This document shows positions 1-8,664 of a stretch of 34,486 bases of DNA, one piece after another. Every line of letters begins with the position of its first letter. Within the stretch, counting starts at the first letter, position 1. Location of the stretch: NCBI GenBank assembly GCA_016780825.1, contig JADHLF010000026.1, positions 1 to 34,486 of the forward strand, given 5' to 3'. The notes under the pieces are model-generated. The model was not told where the DNA came from and searched no databases. It saw nothing but the letters and a program-made list of their open reading frames with translations. Both the position numbers and the translations under genes were made by a program. The stretch is from Planktomarina sp. (lineage in GTDB: Bacteria; Pseudomonadota; Alphaproteobacteria; Rhodobacterales; Rhodobacteraceae).

Positions 1-333
1 GGTCTGTGGCATCGGACCATCGGCCGCGTTCACAACCAAGATCGCACCATCCATCTGCGCCGCACCGGTGATCATGTTTTTCACATAGTCAGCGTGGCCA
101 GGGCAATCAACATGCGCGTAGTGGCGGGTCTCTGTTTCATATTCAACATGCGCAGTCGAAATCGTAATACCACGGGCCTTCTCTTCCGGCGCGCCGTCAA
201 TCTCGTCATAGGCTTTAAAATCACCAAATTGCTTGGTGATCGCAGCTGTCAAGGTTGTCTTGCCATGGTCAACGTGACCAATCGTGCCGATGTTAACGTG
301 GGGTTTCGAGCGTTCAAACTTTTCCTTAGCCAT
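1..333 (-). CDS. tuf: Elongation factor Tu, N-terminal 111 residues (cut by window edge)
   Basis: EF-Tu is the GTPase that carries aminoacyl-tRNA to the ribosomal A site. The visible part is the N-terminal half of the G domain. The P-loop GHVDHGKT lies at residues 19-26, switch I RGITIS at about 54-59, and the G3 motif DCPGH at 76-80. The start is the ATG whose complement is at 331-333, giving the classic MAKEKFERSKPHVN beginning. The gene runs off the left edge, so about 70 percent of the usual 390-odd residues is missing. A possible sigma70-type promoter lies directly upstream at 393-421. Identification is secure. Whether this is one of two tuf copies cannot be told here. Confidence 0.98.
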   Translation of the reverse strand, partial: MAKEKFERSKPHVNIGTIGHVDHGKTTLTAAITKQFGDFKAYDEIDGAPEEKARGITISTAHVEYETETRHYAHVDCPGHADYVKNMITGAAQMDGAILVVNAADGPMPQT

Positions 334-392
334 GGGTGGGCAGCCTTATATGTTAAAGGGGGCACGCGGCCCGCGATTGTGATATGGGCGGG

Positions 393-421
393 CAAATATT
401 GGAGAGTGCAGCGAAAATCAA
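393..421 (-). promoter_or_regulatory. Candidate tuf promoter (-35/-10)
   Basis: On the minus strand TTGATT (421-416) is followed after 17 bases by TATTTG (398-393), about 60 bases upstream of the tuf ATG. The spacing is ideal and the hexamers are acceptable. It sits in the 119-base gap between tuf and the lipoprotein gene, which otherwise holds nothing I recognise. Assignment is by pattern only. Confidence 0.4.
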
Positions 422-452
422 GACCCTTGTTTCAAAGCCCCCGGACCCGCGT

Positions 453-1049
453 TCACTCACTGCGGGTTTGGCCAGAGCCCTCCTCGGCATCATCGGGCAA
501 AATGACAATGGTGTCGGGCCCATCAAACCAAGGTTGTTTGCGCAGCCAATCTTCGGTTTTTCTTGCGGCTTGCTCGGAGAGATCCCGCATTTGCTGCGCG
601 CGGCTGCGGGTGAAGCCCGAACCCAAAATGGATCCGCCGGTGAGCCGTTCGATCACCGTGATTTGATGCGGCTCCTCGGTGAGGACTTTGCCAGTATGAT
701 CCTCAACCACGATGACCGTAAAAATCAGGATAGATTTCGGTGCCGCAAAGAAGGGAATGCCCGGCTTGGCCAGGACATAGCCGCCCGCCGTGATGCCCAG
801 GTGGTAATAGGATCCGCCTTCGAATCTGGAGAATCGTTCAGTAAAGGCCAGATCCAGCGCCTGCATCCATTCCTCACGGCTGGCGCTGCGGGACAGCGGG
901 CCTTTGGCCAATTGCGCCTCAGCACGCGGCACCAATTGCCCCAATCTGAAATTGCCAATGGGCACAATCTCTTCGGTCAAATCCCGCGTTGGCGCCGCAC
1001 AGGCCGCAGACAAAAGCAAAATTACGACCGAGACAAAACGCATCACCAT
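453..1049 (-). CDS. Putative outer-membrane lipoprotein, unknown function
   Basis: A 198-residue protein begins with a basic residue, a hydrophobic stretch and a lipobox-like LLSAAC, with the acylated cysteine expected at residue 17, so it is probably a periplasm-facing lipoprotein. The mature part carries no motif I can name. A hydrophobic beta-like stretch (about 103-116) and a C-terminal acidic tail (DDAEEGSG) are visible. The start is supported by AGGGAGC eight bases upstream of the ATG at 1049. It follows the M48 peptidase gene by 73 bases on the same strand and may share its transcript. Function is unknown. The lipoprotein assignment rests on the signal alone. Confidence 0.75.
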   Translation of the reverse strand: MVMRFVSVVILLLSAACAAPTRDLTEEIVPIGNFRLGQLVPRAEAQLAKGPLSRSASREEWMQALDLAFTERFSRFEGGSYYHLGITAGGYVLAKPGIPFFAAPKSILIFTVIVVEDHTGKVLTEEPHQITVIERLTGGSILGSGFTRSRAQQMRDLSEQAARKTEDWLRKQPWFDGPDTIVILPDDAEEGSGQTRSE

Positions 1050-1122
1050 ATCAGCTCCCTATTTCGTCCAATCTGCTACCAAGCCCACCCGCCCATGGCA
1101 ATAAAAACACGGGAGCCCAGCC

Positions 1123-2238
1123 CTATTCGGCACAAATCTGTTGAATGGCTTGCCACTCTTCGGATGAAACTGTTTTTTTGTAACTCCGCGTTGTCTGGAC
1201 CGCGGCTCGGGCATGGGCCGCTCTTGCAGCACTGGGGGGGTGCGAGCTGATCCAGCCCATGTCAAAGGCCTGATCCCCCATTTCCTCAAGCACGAGTTCG
1301 AAAAGTTCCGCCAAAGCCTCTGGGGACACGCCCGCCTTGGCCATTTGCACCAGAGCAAAGTCATCAGCCCGAGCCTCAACATCGCGAGAGTTTTTAGCGG
1401 AGATCAACGTCTCCCCGGCAAGAGCCAAAACGGTCCCGCCAGTGGCATCGCCGAGAACCAAAGACAGCAAACCCGCCGTGCCTGCCGCCCGCAAGGCTTG
1501 TTCGATTGGGTCTCTTTGGGCCACATGGCCCAGCTCATGCGCTAAGATCGCAGCCAATTGTTCGGGCGTCTCGGCCATTTCAATCAAACCGCGCATCACG
1601 ACAATATGGCCACCGGGCAGAGCGAAGGCGTTGATCATTTTGTGATCCACCACGCCCACCTGAACGGCATAGGGAAACTCTTGCCCCTGTTGCAACGCCT
1701 GCATCATCCGCTCCAAAGCCATTTGCCCCTTGGGATTGGTGCAACGCCAATCGCCAAGATCTTCCTTTGACAGCAGGCGCTCGAATTGTCGCAGGATCGC
1801 ATTGCCGACCCTGACCTCCCGCTCCGGCGGGATAAATGCGGCCAATTGCCCGGCCAGGGCCGGAACAATTACAAAAATCATGAGCGCAACAGCCGCGCCA
1901 CCGGCCCCGATCCAAGCCCCTATTTTTCCCCAAGTTCGGCCTGTGACAGTAGCTTTGGCGAGATTGGGACAAGCGGCCTTGATCGCGGCAATGGCCCGCG
2001 CATTGCTCAGAACAATACGCGCGTCACCCGGATCAACTGCCCCCAAGCACAGAACCAGCCCGCCCCCTGCATCATCGCGCAACTGTCGCAGCCCTTCCAA
2101 AGGCCAAGTGTCCAATTCTGCGCCGGAGCTGTCATGGATGGTCAAACGCTGGCTCTCAACATCAAGCGAGACAAAAACCTGCCGCCGCTGCGCTGAGAGC
2201 CCGTCAAAATATCGCGCATCCACCCATGCGAAAGCCAT
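1123..2238 (-). CDS. M48-family membrane zinc metallopeptidase
   Basis: This is a 371-residue gluzincin peptidase. An N-terminal domain of about 100 residues (beginning AWVDARYFDG) precedes one transmembrane segment at about 111-134. The M48 domain follows with zinc motif HELGH at 234-238 and the downstream zinc ligand Glu in DVEARAD at about 288. It is likely a periplasm-facing protein-quality-control protease related to the BepA/LoiP group, by family knowledge. I chose the ATG at 2238 rather than the longer start at 2280 because it begins one base after the DUF898 stop codon (TAAGATG), implying translational coupling. The two products therefore probably act together, but the substrate is unknown. 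Confidence 0.9.
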   Translation of the reverse strand: MAFAWVDARYFDGLSAQRRQVFVSLDVESQRLTIHDSSGAELDTWPLEGLRQLRDDAGGGLVLCLGAVDPGDARIVLSNARAIAAIKAACPNLAKATVTGRTWGKIGAWIGAGGAAVALMIFVIVPALAGQLAAFIPPEREVRVGNAILRQFERLLSKEDLGDWRCTNPKGQMALERMMQALQQGQEFPYAVQVGVVDHKMINAFALPGGHIVVMRGLIEMAETPEQLAAILAHELGHVAQRDPIEQALRAAGTAGLLSLVLGDATGGTVLALAGETLISAKNSRDVEARADDFALVQMAKAGVSPEALAELFELVLEEMGDQAFDMGWISSHPPSAARAAHARAAVQTTRSYKKTVSSEEWQAIQQICAE

Positions 2239-2239
2239 C

Positions 2240-3514
2240 TTAGAAGGCCCCGCCAACATCCAACGCATCGGCGAAGCCATCCGCGTCAGCCATGAGATCC
2301 CCCGCGCGCTGACGTATCTGCTCGAGCTGCCCTGAATTCTCTACCCGCAGCGTGTCAACGATATGGCCAAGAATGGGCGCTGAGATAAACACGGTCGCAA
2401 GCCCGCCAATAAGCACAAAGCACGCCAAAGAGCCCAAGATGACAACCAGAAGAGCCCAAAGCAGGCCGCTGCCTCCAAAGATTTCCGCCCCAGCGCCGCC
2501 GCCAGTCATGCCATTGCTGCCCAACGCGTTGAAAACAAAAACCAAAGCGGCAAGAATCAAGATCAAGACAAAGGTCAAAATCGTAATTAGAATAATCCCC
2601 AGTCCGAAAATGCCAATCACCCGCCCAAAGGACACATGAGAGGTGAAGCGCACCTGGCCGTCCAGGACTTTATGGGCGGTTAGATATTTGAAGCTTTCCA
2701 CTTGGTAGTAGGTAAATCCAACGAACAACCAAAGATAGCCGGCATAGTATAAAATTTCGAGAAAACCCAAGAATTGCCCCCAATAGGCGATGACGCCAGC
2801 CGGCAGCAACACACCCACAGCGATAAACAGATGCTTCATCGCCCCATAGAGCGCCGTCCACTGCCCCTCCTGCTCAAAACCCGCATCACCATACCACATA
2901 CGATCGGTCATGTATTTTTCCAGACGAAATGTCGCCAGGGGCATGAGCGCGCCGAGGGTCACAATAGACAGTCCATAATAGAGCAGCGCGCGCCACGCAT
3001 ATCCCACGGCCGCGGGATCCATTGAAAAGCGCAGGCCACGCCAACGGGTGCGCGACAGCATGTAACGGCGCGCGCGGTATTGCGCAAAAAAGATCAAGGG
3101 CAGCACTGCCAAAGCGGTCACATAGGTTGCCCCAAGCTGCATTAGAATATCCGTGGGACCGTTGGGCTTCGAGCTTATCGCGCCCCAAAGACTAAATCCT
3201 ATGAAACTTAACACCACTTGCAGCACGCCCAAATACACCGCAAGAACAACCAGAGCGATCAAAAAGCCCAAGAATTTTTCCAACCCCGTGCCGGTATACT
3301 CAAAGGAGTCTCCCTCCGCCACAATCGACGACCAGATATATCGGCGCATCCGTGTGCGGGCCCAAAATCGGTAGATGCCCAAGGTCACAACGGTCAAAGC
3401 GCCCGTCCAAACGGCAAGCCAAAAAAGTTTGGAATTTTCAGGCAAAAAGCTGCCGTTTAGATGCGTCGGGGCCGAAGTCGCGCCCTCTCCCTGCGGGGTT
3501 AAAATGTCTGACAT
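2240..3514 (-). CDS. DUF898 (YjgN-like) multi-pass inner-membrane protein
   Basis: A 424-residue membrane protein belongs to the DUF898/YjgN family. The family hallmark FWARTRMRRYIWSS follows the first helix (about residues 50-65), and a second related block with RARRYMLSRTRWRG and a third with HKVLDG repeat the pattern. About eight hydrophobic segments are visible. The start MSDILT is preferred over an ATG nine codons upstream because GCAGGAT lies at proper distance before it. The gene overlaps nothing and its stop is one base before the M48 peptidase start, so the two form an operon. No biochemical function is established for the family. Co-occurrence with the M48 peptidase suggests a role in envelope maintenance, which is inference. 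Confidence 0.88.
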   Translation of the reverse strand: MSDILTPQGEGATSAPTHLNGSFLPENSKLFWLAVWTGALTVVTLGIYRFWARTRMRRYIWSSIVAEGDSFEYTGTGLEKFLGFLIALVVLAVYLGVLQVVLSFIGFSLWGAISSKPNGPTDILMQLGATYVTALAVLPLIFFAQYRARRYMLSRTRWRGLRFSMDPAAVGYAWRALLYYGLSIVTLGALMPLATFRLEKYMTDRMWYGDAGFEQEGQWTALYGAMKHLFIAVGVLLPAGVIAYWGQFLGFLEILYYAGYLWLFVGFTYYQVESFKYLTAHKVLDGQVRFTSHVSFGRVIGIFGLGIILITILTFVLILILAALVFVFNALGSNGMTGGGAGAEIFGGSGLLWALLVVILGSLACFVLIGGLATVFISAPILGHIVDTLRVENSGQLEQIRQRAGDLMADADGFADALDVGGAF

Positions 3515-3541
3515 AGGTTTTATCCTGCAATTACATATCAA

Positions 3542-3555
3542 TATCTTGCAAGATA
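3542..3555. promoter_or_regulatory. Perfect 14-bp palindrome upstream of DUF898-M48 operon
   Basis: The sequence TATCTTGCAAGATA is its own reverse complement. It fills most of the 42-base gap between the parC stop (3557) and the DUF898 start (3514), starting 28 bases upstream of that ATG. Such short AT-rich palindromes are typical repressor operators (MarR/TetR style). It lacks a T-run and a loop, so it does not look like a terminator. No regulator gene lies alongside. Confidence 0.4.
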
Positions 3556-3556
3556 A

Positions 3557-5887
3557 TCACTTCGTAAAACAATTGTCACGCGGAAATCCGCGTGGCGCCA
3601 TACGGCCAGCACTGGCGCGTTTGCCCATCCATTCGGCCAGTTCCTCAGCCTCAACCACGCGTTTTCGACCGGCAGGGTCTTTCCAAGACAACCCCTCTTC
3701 GCGGGTAAATGTCGTGGCATCCGATAGGCCGCCGTCTTTGTATTTTTGCAAGCGCACCCCTTTGCCTCGGCCCATTTCCGGCAGCTCATCGACCGAAAAT
3801 ATCAAAACCTTCCGGTTCTCACCGACACAAGCCACATGGTCTCCAACCACTGGGCAAGACAGAAGCGCCTTCACGTCATCCTTGACATTCAACACCTGCC
3901 GACCACTGCGCGTTTGTGCCACAATCTCGGTTTCAGGCACCACAAACCCATCGCCGGCCGTTGAGGCCACCAGGCGCTTGACCGACGGATCATGGATGAA
4001 GAAATCCACAATTTCGACATCATTGGGCAGATCCACCATCAACCGCAGAGGCTCGCCCATGCCGCGTCCGCCGGGCAGATTATCCGCCACCAGAGTATAA
4101 AAGCGACCGTTGCTGCCAAATACAATCAGCTTATCTGTGGTCTGCGCATGGAAGACAAAGCGCCCCTCGTCCCCATCTTTGTATTTCAAAGGCTTGTCCA
4201 AGGCCACATGGCCAGACATGGCCCTTATCCATCCCATTTTCGAGCAAACAACCGTCACCGGTTCACGCTCAATCATCGCCTCAAGCGGCACCTCTTCCAC
4301 CTCGCCAGCAATGGCAAAAGCGGTGCGGCGCGCGCCTCCGGCATAGTCTTTGCCAAAAGCTTTGCGCGTCGCGCGCAGTTGTTCACTGATTTTCGCCCAT
4401 TGCAGACCTTCATCGGCAATCAAATCGTCTAAAGTGGCCCACTCTTGTTGCAAAGCATCGCGCTCACGGCGCAATTCCATCTCTTCCAAACGCCGCAGAC
4501 TGCGCAGGCGCATATTTAAAATCGCCTCGGCCTGAACCTCCGACAGCTCCTCTTGTCCCGCCACCGCCTTGCGATAGCTCAGCGGGCCGATATAATCACC
4601 CTCTGACATCGCCCGCGGATGATCCCGGCTCCAATCTTCAAACATCAACGCGGTTTTCGGATCCTCATCATAGCGGATAATATCAATCACCCGATCGAGA
4701 TTGAGAAACGCCAGAATAAAGCCTTCCAAAACCTCCAGACGGTGATCGATTTTTGCCAAACGATGCTCAGAGCGCCGCAGCAGGACCTCTTGCCGGTGAT
4801 CAAGAAAGGCACGCAGCACCTCCTTCATACTGCAAACCTTTGGGGTGAGCCCATCAATCAGCACGTTCATATTCAAACTGAAACGCAGCTCGAGATCGCT
4901 GTTGCGATAGAGCATATTCATCAGCAGGTCCGGTTCCACATTCTTACTGCGCGGCTCCAGAACAATCCGCAGATCTTCCGCTGATTCATCGCGCACATCG
5001 CCCAGGATTGGTACTTTTTTGGTTTGGATAACCTCAGCCAATTTCTCAATCAGCTTTGATTTTTGCACCTGGTAGGGAATTTCGGTGACCACAATTTGCC
5101 AAAGCCCGCGCCCGAGATCCTCAACCTCCCATTTGCACCGCAACCGAAACGAACCGCGCCCTGTGCGATAGGCCTGCGCGATGGTCTCGGGTGGCTCGAC
5201 CAAAATACCGCCTGTCGGAAAATCGGGGCCGGGCACATATTGCAACAATGTATCGTCGCGCGCATCCGGGCTTTTGATCAAATGCAAACAGGCATCGATC
5301 AGCTCCGAGATGTTATGCGGCGGGATATTGGTGGCCATGCCCACGGCAATCCCGCTGCTGCCATTGGCCAAAAGATTGGGAAAGGTTGCGGGCAGAACCA
5401 CGGGCTCGGTGAGCGTGCCATCGTAGTTTTCTCGGAAATCCACTGCATTTTCCGACAGGCCCTCCAACAGCGCCTCGGCCACAACGGTCATCCGCGCCTC
5501 AGTGTATCGGCTGGCGGCGGGATTGTCGCCGTCAATATTGCCAAAATTGCCCTGACCATCCACCAGCGGATAGCGCACGTTGAAATCCTGCGCCAAACGG
5601 GCCATGGCGTCATAGATCGCCGCATCGCCATGAGGGTGATAATTGCCCATCACATCGCCGGAAATCTTAGCAGATTTGCGAAATCCACCGTTGGCGGTCA
5701 GCTTCAGCTCGCGCATCGCATAAAGAATGCGGCGGTGAACCGGTTTCAATCCATCCCGTGCATCTGGCAAAGCCCGGTGCATGATCGTCGACAGCGCATA
5801 GGTAAGATACCGCTCGCCAATGGCCCGGCGGAGCGGTTCGGTCGTTTCACTTGGCATTGGCCCGGTATCATTTATCTGTTCTGACAT
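3557..5887 (-). CDS. parC: DNA topoisomerase IV subunit A
   Basis: ParC is the DNA-cleaving subunit of topoisomerase IV, which decatenates daughter chromosomes with ParE. The 776-residue product has the GyrA/ParC breakage-reunion fold: HPHGD at 84-88, the active-site tyrosine in SRYTEARM at Tyr128, and a C-terminal beta-pinwheel region. The size and the lack of a clear GyrA box favour ParC over GyrA. The start MSEQINDTG at 5887 fits the family. An upstream extension to 6058 in the same frame has no matching homology that I recognise. In the quinolone-resistance-determining region the position equivalent to E. coli ParC Ser80 is Ala89. The gene is followed by DUF898 after 42 bases. Confidence 0.95.
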   Translation of the reverse strand: MSEQINDTGPMPSETTEPLRRAIGERYLTYALSTIMHRALPDARDGLKPVHRRILYAMRELKLTANGGFRKSAKISGDVMGNYHPHGDAAIYDAMARLAQDFNVRYPLVDGQGNFGNIDGDNPAASRYTEARMTVVAEALLEGLSENAVDFRENYDGTLTEPVVLPATFPNLLANGSSGIAVGMATNIPPHNISELIDACLHLIKSPDARDDTLLQYVPGPDFPTGGILVEPPETIAQAYRTGRGSFRLRCKWEVEDLGRGLWQIVVTEIPYQVQKSKLIEKLAEVIQTKKVPILGDVRDESAEDLRIVLEPRSKNVEPDLLMNMLYRNSDLELRFSLNMNVLIDGLTPKVCSMKEVLRAFLDHRQEVLLRRSEHRLAKIDHRLEVLEGFILAFLNLDRVIDIIRYDEDPKTALMFEDWSRDHPRAMSEGDYIGPLSYRKAVAGQEELSEVQAEAILNMRLRSLRRLEEMELRRERDALQQEWATLDDLIADEGLQWAKISEQLRATRKAFGKDYAGGARRTAFAIAGEVEEVPLEAMIEREPVTVVCSKMGWIRAMSGHVALDKPLKYKDGDEGRFVFHAQTTDKLIVFGSNGRFYTLVADNLPGGRGMGEPLRLMVDLPNDVEIVDFFIHDPSVKRLVASTAGDGFVVPETEIVAQTRSGRQVLNVKDDVKALLSCPVVGDHVACVGENRKVLIFSVDELPEMGRGKGVRLQKYKDGGLSDATTFTREEGLSWKDPAGRKRVVEAEELAEWMGKRASAGRMAPRGFPRDNCFTK

Positions 5888-6060
5888 GGGTTGGGTGTAT
5901 CTGCCGAAAACTTGCAGGTCTAGCCCTACTCCGCGGCGATCTGCGCGAAAACCACTGCGCGCGATCAAAACCTTCGTGCCAGAAACCTCACGCCCCAATA
6001 AACCGTTGACCCGCCTGTTGGAAATCAGGCAAGTGGGCGCTGAAACAGGCGGGGGCACTT

Positions 6061-6891
6061 ATGCAAAAATCAATTCTGATCACGGGGTGTTCTTCGGGCA
6101 TCGGCTTGGATTGCGCTGAAACACTGCATGCGATGGGCTGGAAAGTCTTTGCCAGTTGCCGCAAGCAGGAAGATTGTGATCGGCTTGAAGCCATGGGCCT
6201 CACCGCGCCGCGCCTCGATCACGCGGATGCCGCCTCGATCCGAGATACGATTGCGCAAGTGACGCAAGCCACCGGCGGCACGCTGGATGCGGTGTTTAAC
6301 AATGGGGCCTTTGCGGTGCCGGGCGCGGTCGAGGATTTACCCACCGACGCCCTGCGCGCCATCTATGAAACCAATGTTTTTGGCTATCACGAGGTCATTC
6401 GGCAGGTCCTGCCGATAATGCGGGCGCAAGGCCATGGGCGCATTCTCAATTGCTCCTCGATTTTGGGCTTCATCACCCTGCGCTTTCGCGGCGCATATAA
6501 CTCAACCAAATTCGCCCTCGAAGGATTGAGTGACACCCTGCGCCTTGAGATGCGAGGCACTGGGATCAAGGTGATCTTGATTGAACCTGGTCCCATTGGC
6601 ACAAAGATTCGTGAAAACTCCATTCCACATTTTGAGAAATGGATTGATTGGGAGAACTCTCCGCGTAGAGCCCAATATGAGCGCGGGTTGATCCCGCGGC
6701 TTTATAGCCCGTCAAAGGAGCCCGACTTCTTTGAACTGCCCGCCTCGGCTGTCACAGCAAAGGTTGTGAAGGCTTTGCACAGCGCCAACCCAAAGCCGCG
6801 CTACTACGTCACCACACCCACCCATATTATGGGGGTCTTGCGCCGCATCCTGCCGACCCGTGCGCTCGATTGGCTTTTGGTACGGATGTAA
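6061..6891 (+). CDS. Short-chain dehydrogenase/reductase (classical SDR)
   Basis: This is a 276-residue NAD(P)-dependent oxidoreductase of the classical SDR family. The Rossmann motif TGCSSGIG is at 8-15, an NNGA motif at about 80-83, catalytic Ser at about 132-133, and YNSTK with Tyr146 and Lys150. The C-terminal half resembles retinol/steroid-type SDRs with a long substrate loop (about 190-225). The substrate cannot be deduced. It starts 173 bases from the divergent parC start. No strong ribosome-binding site is visible (GGCGGGGGC precedes the ATG). The next gene follows after 66 bases and may be cotranscribed. Confidence 0.9.
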   Translation: MQKSILITGCSSGIGLDCAETLHAMGWKVFASCRKQEDCDRLEAMGLTAPRLDHADAASIRDTIAQVTQATGGTLDAVFNNGAFAVPGAVEDLPTDALRAIYETNVFGYHEVIRQVLPIMRAQGHGRILNCSSILGFITLRFRGAYNSTKFALEGLSDTLRLEMRGTGIKVILIEPGPIGTKIRENSIPHFEKWIDWENSPRRAQYERGLIPRLYSPSKEPDFFELPASAVTAKVVKALHSANPKPRYYVTTPTHIMGVLRRILPTRALDWLLVRM

Positions 6892-6957
6892 TGTCGCATG
6901 GGATTGGTCTTTGACAGAAATTCCCCTAAGTGAAGCTTAATCATTAGGAGGTGCTCT

Positions 6958-7158
6958 ATGGGCAACGATCCACTTTTTATCATCGCCACGCTCGCCTGCG
7001 TTGTGGTTCTTGCCATTTTGGCTCTGGGTATTGGCAGCTTTGCCAAGGGCGGAGAGTTTGCCCGCAAACATTCCAACCGCCTCATGCGCTACCGCATAGC
7101 AGCGCAATTCGTCGCCGTTGTTTTGATTCTTCTCGCTGTCTTCTTTGGAAAGGGCTAA
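6958..7158 (+). CDS. HIG1-domain small twin-transmembrane protein
   Basis: A 66-residue protein has two hydrophobic helices (about 7-29 and 45-63) joined by a basic loop GGEFARKHSNRLMRYR. The loop is the hallmark of the HIG1 (hypoxia-induced gene 1) domain, whose members associate with respiratory-chain supercomplexes in mitochondria and occur as short twin-helix proteins in alphaproteobacteria. A very good ribosome-binding site (AGGAGG) precedes the ATG. The stop is two bases before the adenosyltransferase start, so the two are cotranslated. A functional link to B12 adenosylation is not known, and the pairing may only be an operon convenience. Confidence 0.85.
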   Translation: MGNDPLFIIATLACVVVLAILALGIGSFAKGGEFARKHSNRLMRYRIAAQFVAVVLILLAVFFGKG

Positions 7159-7160
7159 CT

Positions 7161-7733
7161 ATGGTTGTGCTCAATAAAATCTACACAAAAACCGGAGATG
7201 CCGGCACCACTGCGCTTGGCAATGGCGCGCGCGTTGAGAAACATGCCTTGCGGGTGAATGCCTATGGCACAGTGGACGAAACCAACGCCACGGTGGGCCT
7301 CGCGCGGCAGCATTCGACGGGTAAAATGGATGCGCAATTGGCCGCCATACAAAACGACCTATTCGATCTTGGCGCAGATCTTTGCCGCCCCGATATGGAA
7401 AAGGACGCTGAAGCAGAATACCAACCGCTGCGCATGACCCCAGCACAGGTGGCGCGCCTGGAGGCAGAGATCGACGCGATGAATGACGCTTTGGAGCCGC
7501 TGCGCTCTTTCATTCTTCCCGGTGGCTCCGCACTTGCAGCACAGCTGCACCTGTGCCGAACCGTCTCACGCCGCGCCGAACGGATGACCGTGGAACTGGC
7601 CGGGCAGGAGGCAATCAATGCCTCTGCCTTGCAATATCTCAATCGCCTTTCCGATTGGTTTTTCGTCGCCGGGCGTATCGCAAATGATGATGGGCGCGCC
7701 GATATTCTTTGGATTCCGGGCGCCAATCGTTGA
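7161..7733 (+). CDS. pduO: Cob(I)alamin adenosyltransferase, PduO type
   Basis: This enzyme transfers the 5'-deoxyadenosyl group of ATP to cob(I)alamin, giving adenosylcobalamin. The 190-residue product carries the PduO-family ATP-binding start TKTGDAGTT (9-17), the conserved basic segment CRTVSRRAER (132-141) and LNRLSDWFFVAGR (160-172). Length matches the single-domain form. It is coupled to the HIG1 gene two bases upstream. Adenosylcobalamin is needed for ethylmalonyl-CoA and methylmalonyl-CoA mutases, which would suit the methylsuccinyl-CoA dehydrogenase elsewhere in the window. After the stop a 172-base gap with two direct GTAACACT copies (7753 and 7841) leads to etfB. Confidence 0.93.
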   Translation: MVVLNKIYTKTGDAGTTALGNGARVEKHALRVNAYGTVDETNATVGLARQHSTGKMDAQLAAIQNDLFDLGADLCRPDMEKDAEAEYQPLRMTPAQVARLEAEIDAMNDALEPLRSFILPGGSALAAQLHLCRTVSRRAERMTVELAGQEAINASALQYLNRLSDWFFVAGRIANDDGRADILWIPGANR

Positions 7734-7905
7734 GATCCGAAGGTGACCGCTTGTAACACTTTGGAAACATCCAATCGCAATTTGGGCGCGGCAATGCGCC
7801 GAAATGTCGATTTTCCCCTGTTTCCCAAAGAAAAACGCAGGTAACACTGCGGCAATTGTGAACTGAGAGTCGCCCGCGGCTCGCCCATCTACGGAGATAT
7901 ACACC

Positions 7906-8664
7906 ATGAAGGTCTTAGTGCCGGTCAAACGTGTAATCGATTATAACGTGAAAGTCCGTGTTAAAGCGGACGGCAGCGGCGTCGATTTGGCCAATGTAAA
8001 AATGTCGATGAACCCTTTCGACGAAATTGCTGTCGAACAAGCCATCCGCTTGAAAGAGGCAGGGCAGGCCGATGAGGTGGTTGCGGTTTCCATTGGTGTG
8101 AAACAAAACCAAGAGACCCTCCGCACGGCGCTGGCCATGGGTGCGGATCGCGCAATCTTGGTGGTCGCAACCGACGACGTGCATACAGATATTGAACCTC
8201 TTGCGGTTGCAAAAATCCTCAAGGCTGTCATCGACGAGGAGCAGCCCGGTATTGTTTTGGCGGGCAAGCAGGCGATTGACAATGACATGAACGCCACAGG
8301 CCAAATGCTGGCGGCCCTGACCGGTTGGTCACAGGCCACCTTCGTGTCTGAACTCGAGATCCAAGGTGACAGCGCTTTGGTGACCCGTGAAGTGGACGGC
8401 GGCCTTCAAACGATCAAAGTCTCCATGCCAACCATTGTCACCGTCGACCTGCGTCTGAATGAACCACGCTACGCCTCCTTGCCGAACATTATGAAGGCAA
8501 AGAAAAAGCCGATGGATGAAAAAACACCCGCAGATCTTGGCGTCGATATCACGCCGCGCCTGACAATTGTCTCTACCGGGGAACCTGAGGCCAGAGCGGC
8601 GGGCATCAAAGTGGGCTCTGTCGATGAGCTGGTCGAAAAACTTAAAGAAGTGGGGGCTGTATAA
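7906..8664 (+). CDS. etfB: Electron transfer flavoprotein beta subunit
   Basis: EtfB binds AMP and with EtfA forms the soluble FAD protein that accepts electrons from acyl-CoA dehydrogenases and passes them to ETF-ubiquinone oxidoreductase. The 252-residue product begins MKVLVPVKRVIDYN, has the adenine-nucleotide region around residues 120-132 (AGKQAIDNDMNATG) and the family recognition loop RYASLPNIMKAKKKP at about 188-202. The start follows GGAGATATACACC. The stop TAA overlaps the etfA ATG by one base (TAATG), showing tight coupling. A likely electron donor encoded nearby is the methylsuccinyl-CoA dehydrogenase at 16918. Confidence 0.97.
   Translation: MKVLVPVKRVIDYNVKVRVKADGSGVDLANVKMSMNPFDEIAVEQAIRLKEAGQADEVVAVSIGVKQNQETLRTALAMGADRAILVVATDDVHTDIEPLAVAKILKAVIDEEQPGIVLAGKQAIDNDMNATGQMLAALTGWSQATFVSELEIQGDSALVTREVDGGLQTIKVSMPTIVTVDLRLNEPRYASLPNIMKAKKKPMDEKTPADLGVDITPRLTIVSTGEPEARAAGIKVGSVDELVEKLKEVGAV

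Noticed and set aside
5063..5884. Long plus-strand open frame (273 codons) inside parC
   Set aside because: It is antisense to a certain gene, has no recognisable motif, and its composition follows the parC codon pattern.
7262..7888. Minus-strand open frame of 208 codons over the adenosyltransferase
   Set aside because: Antisense shadow with no ribosome-binding site or family features.
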